Origin: Prevotella sp.
Lineage (GTDB): Bacteria; Bacteroidota; Bacteroidia; Bacteroidales; Bacteroidaceae
Direction: 5' to 3'
DNA: 64,000 nucleotides
Assembly (NCBI GenBank): GCA_017651265.1
Contig: JAGCDO010000005.1
Coordinates: 81,060-145,059, forward strand
Shown here one piece after another: positions 9,113 to 16,448 of the stretch (the first letter of the stretch is position 1; each line of letters begins with the position of its first letter). The notes under the pieces were generated by a model. It saw nothing but the letters and a program-made list of their open reading frames with translations. It made no database searches and was not told the origin of the DNA. Position numbers and translations under genes: made by a program.

Positions 9113-10300
9113 TTAATAGCTTACATTTTCTTTTAACCACCAGAAATCAGGCACCTCGATATACGCACCTTGATATCTCACATCCAGTTGATTCTTCGTT
9201 GCCCACGCCGTATGCAACAGATGGTCGGCCGACTTCTCCGCATCCTCCCATTCACACAGGAAGAAGCCCCTTTCCACCATGGCGATGCAATCGTCCTCGC
9301 TGGGAGCATGCAACCAGATACGCGTATCAAAATGCGGCGGTCGCTTGATGGTGTAATTGGGGGCATCCAGGAAGAACCTGTATTTACTGGTGTTCAACGA
9401 GCATCCCACGAATCCTATCACGTGTTTCGACGAGGTGAGGCAATGGATATTGGTAGGCAGCGCCGACGGCTGCGGTGTAAACAGTCCGCCCATCTCCGAA
9501 CCCGCTTGTCGCCTTGCCAGCTCATACTCGTACTCAGCCTTCGAGATGGCCCGCTGATGAACCAGTCCGCTATATCTGTAATACATGCGTTCATCACTAC
9601 GGTCTATATCATACAGCTTCAGCTTCTCAATGCGCTCACCCTCATAGCTCGAGCTCGCACCCACCATGATAGTCGTTCCCGATGCGTCCTTCCATCCATG
9701 CGAAGGAAACTGGTTACTCTTCATGACAGCCGTCCTTAACTCAACGTCGTAATAGATAGCGGTCTTGTATTCAGGATACACCTCCCATGTCTCATCGTAT
9801 CTCCACGAATAGTAGTTCGCATGGTCCGACTCAAACGGCTCCGCGGGTGTCACGAGAATGTCTATAGCACTCTCAGGAGTGTTCTGCACCCCGCACACAT
9901 CGGCAATCTTCTCGGTGGGCAGCGGTTTCTGCGGTTCCGATTCATACACCTCCCCATCCGTCTCGATATGCAGGTAATACTCCACATCAGGATTCAGTTC
10001 ACCTACCTTGCAGGAGTAACCGTCACCTTTCGGATATGCATGATATTCCGATCCGTCGGTTCCACGAACAGAAACCCTGGCATCGTATTCCATCACCATT
10101 CCGTGGGTATTCTGAACTGCCTGTGTGCGCGACAAGATGAACTTGTTCACTTGCGCCGAACATATCGTGCCCTCCACAACCAGCAAGTCGGTATCCGAGG
10201 AAGGAATATCCGCCTCAAACTCCTCCACGCAGCCCATCAGCGCCCCGGCGCCCATCAGGAGGCAAAGCACATCATATATCGATTGTTTCAGTTTCATCAT
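9113..10300 (-). CDS. DUF4249 lipoprotein
   Basis: A 395-residue lipoprotein: hydrophobic signal ending in the lipobox Leu-Met-Gly-Cys (Cys24). The rest fits DUF4249, a family of Bacteroidota lipoproteins encoded next to TonB receptors: a strand LLVVEGTICS near residue 40, then a Thr/Gly-rich Ig-like region with YYLHIETDGEVYESEP, and a C-terminal part with CEWEDAEKSADHLLHTAW. Its start is two bases after the receptor stop. It is probably anchored in the outer membrane and works with the receptor as a SusD-like or transport accessory, though no ligand is known. Confidence 0.88.
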   Translation of the reverse strand: MMKLKQSIYDVLCLLMGAGALMGCVEEFEADIPSSDTDLLVVEGTICSAQVNKFILSRTQAVQNTHGMVMEYDARVSVRGTDGSEYHAYPKGDGYSCKVGELNPDVEYYLHIETDGEVYESEPQKPLPTEKIADVCGVQNTPESAIDILVTPAEPFESDHANYYSWRYDETWEVYPEYKTAIYYDVELRTAVMKSNQFPSHGWKDASGTTIMVGASSSYEGERIEKLKLYDIDRSDERMYYRYSGLVHQRAISKAEYEYELARRQAGSEMGGLFTPQPSALPTNIHCLTSSKHVIGFVGCSLNTSKYRFFLDAPNYTIKRPPHFDTRIWLHAPSEDDCIAMVERGFFLCEWEDAEKSADHLLHTAWATKNQLDVRYQGAYIEVPDFWWLKENVSY

Positions 10301-10302
10301 AT

Positions 10303-13296
10303 CTAATTGAATCTTATATTGATGGAGACATAAGGAATGGCCGTGCCGAACACAGAGAGCTTATATCCCTGTATCTCCGTTCCCTCAGTAACATAATAGA
10401 TATTATACGCATTCTTGCGAGCCAGCGCATTATACACGCCAAACGAGAACGACGTATGCAGGAAGCTGGTCAGCTTGTGCGTCGGCTCGATGTTGAACGC
10501 AAGGTCCAGTCGCATATAGTCGGGAATGCGGTAGTTGTTGCGGTCGGTGTAGTACGGCATGTATTTCTTGTTGTACGAGTCGTAGTATTGTCCCGCAGGC
10601 ACTGTTGTCGGCCTACCCGTGGCATAGTTGAAGTTGCTCGAGAAACTATACCTTTCGGTGAACTTCAGGTTCAGCACCGCCTTCACCTCATGCGGACGGT
10701 CGTATTCAGCTGGATACCACTCACCGTTGTTCAGCGGCATGGCCACCCGCTTGTCGTCCTGGCGCAGCAACGAGCGCGAGTAGGTATAGTTAATCCATCC
10801 GTTCAGCTTTCCTATCGGTTTCTTCACCTGCAGCTCTACACCATACGCCTTTCCCTTGGTCGAGATCACATCCGTCTCCAGGTGGTGGTTCATCAGCAGC
10901 ACCGCCGAACTGCGGTAGTTCAGGTAGTCGCTGATATGCTTGTAGTACCCCTCCACCGAGAACTCATATTTCTTGTCGGCCGTCTCATAATACATGCCTG
11001 CTGCTGCCTGCCAGCCATTCTGCGGCTTGATGTTATAGTCAGACAGCTTCCAGATATCCGTAGGCGACATGATCGACGTGTTCGACACCTTATGGATATA
11101 CTGGTGCATGGTATTGAATCCCGCCTTCAGCGAAAGGTTCTCCAGTAAGGCATAGCGAGTAGATACGCGCAGCTCAGGCGCATGGTAGGTCTTGATGAAC
11201 CCTGTCTCTCTCCGTGTTTCCAGCAGCGTAGCCTCCGAGGGCAGTTCCCCTTCATAATAATGGTTCACGTCGCGCGGACCCAGGGCATTGAACATCGTAT
11301 AGCGCAGACCGCCCGTTACCGACAGCTTGTTGGTGAGCGCCCGCTCATAGTCGACATACACAGCACTCTCCAAGGCCTTCTCTTTCTGCAGCTGATCGGT
11401 TGCGATGCGCGAAGCCTCACCCACCGGCTCATATCTGCCGCCCTGCACATGGTAGTGCTGCACCGAAAGACCGTAGTTCAGGACATCCGTTTCCGACAGG
11501 CGCTGACGGAGATGCAGCTTCCCCCACAGCTGGTCGATACCGAAACTCAGTCGGGCGGCCATCGAAGGTGTTGCCTTATCCTCGTTGAAATAGTCGTAGT
11601 GGTCGAGTCCCGCTGAGGCCGTAACGGTCATCTGCTCGTTCAGGATCGTGCGCCACTCAGCAGAGAAGTTGCGGTTCTGGTAGCCGTAGTTATCCTCCGA
11701 GCTGAACGAGAACCTATCCTTGCTCCAATAGCCATAGACCTTCAGGCGATGCAAGCTGTTCAGTTTCCACGTCAGCGCGCCCCCTAAGTCGTAGAAGTTA
11801 GCCGTACCGTTCTTGTAGCCGCTGCTCTCAGGCAGCTTCTTCAGCATCCAGTCGCTATAGGTCGTTCTACCGTTCAGCAGCAGCGACACATGGTCCTTCA
11901 CAATCGGAATCTCGATATTTACCTTACTGGTCAGCGCTCCGATACTGGCCGAGCCCGTCAGCTTCTCCATGTTCGCCTCCTTCGAGGTAACCTTCAGTAC
12001 GCTACTGATCCTACCGCCATATTCCACGGGGATGCTCGATTTGAACAGCTCCACATCATCCACCGCATCCGAGTTGAACGAGGTGAACAATCCGAACAGG
12101 TGCGACGGGTTATATACCGTTCCGCCATTGAACAGAATCAGGTTCTGGTCGGTGGCTCCGCCTCGCACATTATATCCGCTCGACGCCTCGCCCACGGTAG
12201 TCACACCCGGTAGTGTGAGCACGATCTTCATGATGTCCGACTCGCCAAAGGCCGATGGGATGTTCTTCAGTAGCACGGGTTTGAACTTCTCAGACCCCAT
12301 CATCATATTCTTCACCGCCGACAGTCGGCCGCCCACCACCACGATCTCGTCCAGCTCCTGGTCATCCGAAAGACTCGCCTTCGCCTTCTTCACGCCCGGC
12401 ACAATATACGTCCTGGTCTTGGTGGGCGCCACCGCCATCGCCACCGAGTCGTTGTCGAGGACGGGGATGCCGGGGAGAAGACTCTCGTCTTTATTCGAGG
12501 AAGGAGGAGGGAGGAGGGAGGAAGGAGATATGCTTTGAGTATATGAATCATCAAGAACAGTTGACTGTATCTCAGTACTATTCTCCTTCCTCCTTCCTCC
12601 TTCCTCCTTCGTCGAAAGGAGGGAAGAAGGAAGGTTTTCCACCACCCTCATCAAACTATACTCCCTTGTGTTCTTCGTGAACGAGAGTTGTTGTTGCCTG
12701 ACAAGCTGTTTGATTTGCTTTTTCTGTTCAGGGAAGATCTTGGCGATGTTCGATGCGCTCTTCACATGATACACCCTATCGTCGGGAGTAACAATCGTGA
12801 AATGCTCTTTGATAGCGAGATTTTTCTGGTATTTCCTTGCTTCGTTAGCGTTTTCACCGCTCACCACCTTCCACACGCTGTGGTAGAGTCGTGTGCCATT
12901 CGTGCTTCCATCCGACAGCAGCGCCGCATATCGGGCATCATCCTCAGGGTCATGCACATATCGCTGCCCGTCCATCTCAAACCAGTCAATGTATTTCTGC
13001 TCAGGAATACAGAACACATTTCCCACAGGAGAGAGAATCACCACCCGCTGTTCCAGCTGGTCGAAACGCATTTTCACATGATCGTAAACCACACCATGGT
13101 AACTGATGCGCCCCTCATACAAGTCTGTAGTGCCTTTGTAATAGGGGATGTCGCGCCACGCCGATAGCAGATACTGTGGTTCAACCGCACCTATATACAG
13201 TCGGGCAAAATCCTTAGCCGAGGAGAAATACTCCTGCGCCTTCACATTTTGTACGACCAACATCATACAGGCAAATACCAAAAAATACTTTTTCAC
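10303..13296 (-). CDS. TonB-dependent receptor with repeat-derived insertion
   Basis: A 997-residue outer-membrane receptor. Signal peptide 1-20; an unusual N-terminal region of about 200 residues with no CarboxypepD_reg domain; a low-complexity linker about 224-270; a TonB-box-like ELDEIVVVGG near 316; the plug (about 345-445, with LPGVTTVGEASSGYNVRGG and DQNLILFNGGTVYNPSH); then the beta-barrel ending in the aromatic-rich strand VSINIRFN. The linker is encoded by an intact GGAGGAA-type inverted repeat (12496-12614) that keeps the frame. It heads a four-gene operon with the DUF4249 protein. The substrate is unknown; no sugar-degradation genes lie nearby. Confidence 0.92.
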   Translation of the reverse strand: MKKYFLVFACMMLVVQNVKAQEYFSSAKDFARLYIGAVEPQYLLSAWRDIPYYKGTTDLYEGRISYHGVVYDHVKMRFDQLEQRVVILSPVGNVFCIPEQKYIDWFEMDGQRYVHDPEDDARYAALLSDGSTNGTRLYHSVWKVVSGENANEARKYQKNLAIKEHFTIVTPDDRVYHVKSASNIAKIFPEQKKQIKQLVRQQQLSFTKNTREYSLMRVVENLPSSLLSTKEEGGRRKENSTEIQSTVLDDSYTQSISPSSLLPPPSSNKDESLLPGIPVLDNDSVAMAVAPTKTRTYIVPGVKKAKASLSDDQELDEIVVVGGRLSAVKNMMMGSEKFKPVLLKNIPSAFGESDIMKIVLTLPGVTTVGEASSGYNVRGGATDQNLILFNGGTVYNPSHLFGLFTSFNSDAVDDVELFKSSIPVEYGGRISSVLKVTSKEANMEKLTGSASIGALTSKVNIEIPIVKDHVSLLLNGRTTYSDWMLKKLPESSGYKNGTANFYDLGGALTWKLNSLHRLKVYGYWSKDRFSFSSEDNYGYQNRNFSAEWRTILNEQMTVTASAGLDHYDYFNEDKATPSMAARLSFGIDQLWGKLHLRQRLSETDVLNYGLSVQHYHVQGGRYEPVGEASRIATDQLQKEKALESAVYVDYERALTNKLSVTGGLRYTMFNALGPRDVNHYYEGELPSEATLLETRRETGFIKTYHAPELRVSTRYALLENLSLKAGFNTMHQYIHKVSNTSIMSPTDIWKLSDYNIKPQNGWQAAAGMYYETADKKYEFSVEGYYKHISDYLNYRSSAVLLMNHHLETDVISTKGKAYGVELQVKKPIGKLNGWINYTYSRSLLRQDDKRVAMPLNNGEWYPAEYDRPHEVKAVLNLKFTERYSFSSNFNYATGRPTTVPAGQYYDSYNKKYMPYYTDRNNYRIPDYMRLDLAFNIEPTHKLTSFLHTSFSFGVYNALARKNAYNIYYVTEGTEIQGYKLSVFGTAIPYVSINIRFN
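12496..12614. repeat. GGAGGAA-armed inverted repeat inside the TonB receptor gene
   Basis: Purine-rich heptamer arm at 12496-12528, core of about 55 nt, complementary pyrimidine arm at 12583-12614. Arms and parts of the core (TATGCTT, GACTGTATCT, TACTATTCTCC) match the elements at 15.4 and 22.7 kb. In the receptor frame it encodes about 40-45 residues rich in Ser, Pro, Glu and Arg, with no stop. Confidence 0.8.
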
Positions 13297-13351
13297 GTCT
13301 TTATATAATCTCGCTATTATTCTTTTTTACTAACACCCAAAGGTTAGCGTG

Positions 13352-13359
13352 CAAATTTA
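13352..13359 (-). promoter_or_regulatory. Possible -7 box of the TonB receptor operon
   Basis: On the minus strand TAAATTTG fits TAnnTTTG, 55 nt before the receptor ATG. No good TTTG lies 19-21 nt upstream, so the assignment is weak. Confidence 0.4.
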
Positions 13360-13473
13360 CTCCTTTTTCTCCATATAATAAAGAGACAGCCCAAATCTTG
13401 CATGGAAAAGAAAATATTTAACATTCTTTCACTTATGTCTGTTGTAAATAATAGTTTTTCCTTCAACACCCCA

Positions 13474-13720
13474 ACATCTAACCCAAATCTCTTGAAACGT
13501 CGATATATAGGGGGTTTGAGGTGGGTTAGATGTTACTCAAACATCTAACCCACATATCCCGTACATCTAACCCAGATACTCTCTCTTCAATTCGGAGGAG
13601 GGAAGTTCGAAGGAATAGGAAGGTTAGATGTGGGTTAGATGTAGGTTAGATGTTTACGTAACATCTAACCCTTGTCAAACCCTTTGTGGCAGGGCATTTC
13701 AGGCATATTGGGTTAGATGT
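13474..13720. repeat. Array of nine GGGTTAGATGT words in both orientations
   Basis: ACATCTAACCC occurs at 13474, 13541, 13563 and 13661; the reverse complement (or AGGTTAGATGT) at 13523, 13621, 13632, 13643 and 13710. The three at 13621-13653 are exactly 11 nt apart and the pair 13541/13563 is 22 nt apart. Opposed copies can pair into hairpins. Function unknown. Confidence 0.85.
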
Positions 13721-13732
13721 TGGCACAAAAAT

Positions 13733-13775
13733 GACAAGTGACAAGTGAAAAGTAATAAGTAACAAGTAATAAGTA
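13733..13775 (+). repeat. 7-nt tandem array (GACAAGT/AATAAGT type)
   Basis: Six words of the form nAnAAGT follow each other with a 7-nt period just after the TTAGATG array. Confidence 0.75.
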
Positions 13776-13841
13776 TGATTTGCGTTGAGATACGGATTTG
13801 TATATTCATACTCTTATTTGTATGAATATTCCGGGTGCCTT

Positions 13842-13920
13842 AAACGCTGGGAGAGAGAACGTCAAACGCTGGGAGTGATCAAGGCATTTACTCCCTCAAA
13901 CTGCCATACTTTCTAAATGG
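13842..13920. repeat. 22-nt-spaced AAACGCTGGGAG pair plus a GCCAT unit
   Basis: AAACGCTGGGAG begins at 13842 and again at 13864, exactly 22 nt apart, followed by GTGATCAAGGC and, at 13903, an AAACTGCCATA unit. The same words recur near 63.65-63.77 kb, and the GCCAT unit near 40.2 kb. Confidence 0.75.
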
Positions 13921-14075
13921 CCTATTTCTGAATGCATAAATATGCACACCTAAGTCCCATCACGCATCGTTACTCGTTTGCATATTTCTTCCGCCATGCT
14001 GTTAAGGGCGATACAATCCGAACGACTGATGTGCCGCTCTTTCCGAACTGCGTGCAAAGAAAAAATCCTTTTTTC

Positions 14076-14106
14076 TTTGATTTGTTCTCGCTTATTTGTA
14101 TCTTTG
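14076..14106 (+). promoter_or_regulatory. Promoter of the iron alcohol dehydrogenase gene
   Basis: TTTG (14076-14079), 19 nt, TATCTTTG (14099-14106). The spacer contains CTCGCTTATTTG directly before the -7 box. From the TTTG on it is almost identical to the minus-strand promoter at 16291-16321 (two spacer differences). Confidence 0.8.
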
Positions 14107-14152
14107 CGACAAAGTATATAATTTGCACGTTAAACAGCTAATCTTTTTTATT

Positions 14153-15337
14153 ATGGTCGATTTCACATACTACACACCTACTGAGGTGGCATTCGGAAAG
14201 AATGCGGAGGAGCAGATAGCCCAACTGGTGAAGAAATATGGTGGCACGAAAGTGCTGGTGCATTATGGCGGTAAGAGCGCCGTGCGGTCGGGACTGATCG
14301 ACAAGGTGTGCGGCCTGCTGCAGGCAGAGGGGATTCCCTTTGTGCAGCTGGGCGGCGTGGTGCCTAACCCTAGGGTGTCGCTGGTGCGCAAGGCTATTGC
14401 ACTCTGCCGACAGGAGGGTGTTGACTTTATCCTGGCCGTGGGCGGCGGTAGCGTGATTGATTCTGCCAAGGCCATTGGCTACGGACTGCCGTACGAGGGG
14501 GATGTGTGGGATTTCTTCGAGGGAACAGCGGTGCCGAAGGCATGCTATCCGGTGGGTGCCGTGGTGACCATTCCCGCTGCGGGCAGTGAGATGAGCGACA
14601 GCTGTGTGATCAGCGACGACGAGAAGGGATTGAAGCGGGGCGTGAACAATAATATAGTAAGGTGTAAGTTCGCCGTGATGAATCCTGAGCGTACCTATAC
14701 CTTACCGCCGTATCAGACGGCCTGCGGAGCCACAGATATCATGATGCACACCATGGAGCGCTATTTCTCGAAGGATGTGGACATGACACTGACGGACGAG
14801 ATTGCCGAGGCGCTGATGCGCACCGTGAAGGATAGTGTGTTCTATGTGCTGAAGAACCCGAACGACTACCGTCATCGTGCGCAGATTATGTGGGCAGGGA
14901 GTCTGTCGCACAACGATCTGACGGGCTGCGGCACCCGTCGCGACTTTGCCTCTCACAAGCTGGAACATGAAATCAGTGCGTTGTTCGATGTGGCCCACGG
15001 AGCAGGCTTGGCCGCCATCTGGGGCTCATGGGCTCGTTATGTGATGAAAGAGAATGTGTCGCGTTTCGTGCGCTTTGCCGTGAACGTGATGGGTGTGGCC
15101 AACGACTTTACCGATGCTGAGGGAACAGCCCTGCGGGGTATAGAGGCCATGGAACAGTTCTATCGTGCCATAGGCATGCCCACCTGTCTTTCAGAACTGT
15201 TGGGCAGAACCCTCACAGATGCCGAACTCGACCAGCTGGCCAGTCAGTGCAGCAGGGGAGGAACCATCACCATTGGTGGGTTCAAGGTGCTGGAGGAAGG
15301 GGATATGAGGGAGATTTATTCGCTGGCGAATAAATAG
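14153..15337 (+). CDS. Iron-containing alcohol dehydrogenase (butanol dehydrogenase/YqhD-like)
   Basis: A 394-residue cytoplasmic NAD(P)H-dependent dehydrogenase that interconverts aldehydes or ketones and alcohols. The nucleotide loop GGGS is at 97-100 with D103. Metal ligands are D195, H199, H268 and H282, in the contexts CGATDIMMHTMERYF, SHKLEHE and AHGAGL. Length and motif spacing fit the YqhD/BdhA group. The ATG at 14153 is chosen because the promoter lies at 14076-14106; the open frame upstream overlaps the promoter. The gene is monocistronic: a convergent gene follows, and the gap is filled by a large inverted repeat that could stop transcription from both sides. The substrate is undetermined. 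Confidence 0.92.
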   Translation: MVDFTYYTPTEVAFGKNAEEQIAQLVKKYGGTKVLVHYGGKSAVRSGLIDKVCGLLQAEGIPFVQLGGVVPNPRVSLVRKAIALCRQEGVDFILAVGGGSVIDSAKAIGYGLPYEGDVWDFFEGTAVPKACYPVGAVVTIPAAGSEMSDSCVISDDEKGLKRGVNNNIVRCKFAVMNPERTYTLPPYQTACGATDIMMHTMERYFSKDVDMTLTDEIAEALMRTVKDSVFYVLKNPNDYRHRAQIMWAGSLSHNDLTGCGTRRDFASHKLEHEISALFDVAHGAGLAAIWGSWARYVMKENVSRFVRFAVNVMGVANDFTDAEGTALRGIEAMEQFYRAIGMPTCLSELLGRTLTDAELDQLASQCSRGGTITIGGFKVLEEGDMREIYSLANK

Positions 15338-15342
15338 TTTTT

Positions 15343-15497
15343 CGAGGAAGGAGGAAGGAAGTTTTTCGAGGAAGGAGGAAGGACGAAGGAGGAAGGAGAA
15401 ATGTTTCAAGTACAAGTGGTTTGATCACGTATACAGTATAAGAATACTATATCTCTGTGCTATTCTCCTTCCTCCTTCGTCCTTCCTCCTTCCTCGG
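15343..15497. repeat. GGAGGAA-armed inverted-repeat element, copy at 15.4 kb
   Basis: Heptamer purine arm (15343-15400, with a partial duplication), core 15401-15464, complementary pyrimidine arm 15465-15497. The core matches the reverse complement of 22683-22749 at about 59 of 67 positions by eye. It fills the gap between two convergent genes, so it may act as a bidirectional terminator. Confidence 0.88.
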
Positions 15498-15500
15498 GAA

Positions 15501-16244
15501 CTATTGCGCTGGCACAATAACCGTTTCCTGGCCTCGGGGTGCGGGTTTTTCCTCGGGCTGAGGAGCGGGGGCTGGCTTAGGTTCTGCAGCAGGCTTGGGG
15601 GTGTTGTCCTCCGGTTGAACAATGTCGCCCACCTCGGGCAGATCCTCCATGATAACGGGTTCCTTCTTCACGGGAGCGGAAACCCTGCGTACCGAGTCTT
15701 TCTTCACAGGCGCAGCCTTTGCTGGCGGTGGGGTGAAGGGCAGCAGGTTCATGCTTGAGGTGTTCAGCTTATAGGTGGCCGTGGGCACCTCTTCGTCGTT
15801 TTCATCCTTCTTGTCGGTTACTGCCGTGATGATGATGAACTGCTCATCTTCCGACAGTTGTGCACTCAGGATGCCCTGCACATCATCCTTTTCATTATAA
15901 TATACGCGCGCCTCACTGTTGATCTCGTAGGGAATCACCTCCTCGAGCATCTTCGACTTGGCGTTGAAGCGCATCAAACGACCGCTGTTCAGGTAGAACA
16001 AAGAGTGGCGGTTATCGGTGAAGCGGGCTACCACCTGCGAGCCTTCGGGTATCACCTGCGCAAAGCTGTCGAGGGCTTCGGCAACGCCTAAGTCTTTTCC
16101 TCCAAACGCCCCACCTCTTCCTGAGCAGCTACACCCGGAGATGAAGCCCAGGATGAAGATCACCACTGCTGCAGCTGCAGCAATTAAATGCTTCTTGTTG
16201 ATCTGCTTCAGCAATTCCTGAAGCTTTTTGATATACTCTTTCAT
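15501..16244 (-). CDS. Membrane-anchored or lipoprotein with proline-rich C-terminus
   Basis: A 247-residue protein of unknown function. An 18-residue Lys-rich N-terminus is followed by one hydrophobic segment (19-37) that ends Ile-Ser-Gly-Cys (Cys38), a possible lipobox, although the n-region is long. A beta-rich domain with VVARFTDNRHSLFYLNSGRLMRF comes at about 65-160. Residues 175-247 are Pro/Lys/Glu/Ala-rich, like a periplasm-spanning tail. The protein is probably anchored in the inner or outer membrane with the domain in the periplasm. It has its own promoter on the minus strand, and its stop lies 3 nt from the 15.4 kb repeat element. No family is recognised. Confidence 0.75.
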   Translation of the reverse strand: MKEYIKKLQELLKQINKKHLIAAAAAVVIFILGFISGCSCSGRGGAFGGKDLGVAEALDSFAQVIPEGSQVVARFTDNRHSLFYLNSGRLMRFNAKSKMLEEVIPYEINSEARVYYNEKDDVQGILSAQLSEDEQFIIITAVTDKKDENDEEVPTATYKLNTSSMNLLPFTPPPAKAAPVKKDSVRRVSAPVKKEPVIMEDLPEVGDIVQPEDNTPKPAAEPKPAPAPQPEEKPAPRGQETVIVPAQ

Positions 16245-16290
16245 CTTCCCTTTAAACGGTTAAGTAATCAGTCGTTATTGATTTCGGGGA

Positions 16291-16321
16291 CAAAGATACT
16301 AATTAGCGAGAACAAATCAAA
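16291..16321 (-). promoter_or_regulatory. Minus-strand promoter of the proline-rich protein gene
   Basis: Read on the minus strand: TTTG (16321-16318), 19 nt, TATCTTTG (16298-16291). The spacer includes CTCGCTAATTAG, matching the alcohol dehydrogenase promoter at 14076-14106 apart from two bases. The start codon is 46 nt downstream. Confidence 0.8.
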
Positions 16322-16372
16322 GAAAAAAAGTATAAAAGTATGTATACCTCGGTACGTTTTGACGGTATTTGT

Positions 16373-16403
16373 TTTGTTTTGCCCGCATCTTTTTGTAATT
16401 TTG
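16373..16403 (+). promoter_or_regulatory. Promoter of the prolyl oligopeptidase gene
   Basis: TTTG (16373-16376), 19 nt, TAATTTTG (16396-16403). The ATG at 16449 is 45 nt downstream. It is divergent from the promoter at 16291-16321. Confidence 0.75.
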
Positions 16404-16448
16404 CAGCATGAAAATGATATCACACGAAACCAAAATTTGTAACAAGCG

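Larger units (their letters stand above)
13297..14075. other. 780-nt gene-free region full of short repeats
   Basis: There is no credible gene between the TonB operon and the alcohol dehydrogenase, which diverge from here. The region holds a probable -7 box for the receptor, the (A/G)GGTTAGATGT array (13474-13720), a 7-nt array (13733-13775) and 22-nt-spaced AAACGCT and GCCAT words (13842-13920). The stretch 13360-13470 is AT-rich, with nothing I recognise. Confidence 0.7.

Noticed and set aside
10456-12538. Open reading frames on the plus strand opposite the TonB receptor gene
   Set aside because: They are shadows of the receptor reading frame: no family motifs, signal peptides or promoters, and their composition mirrors the antisense strand.
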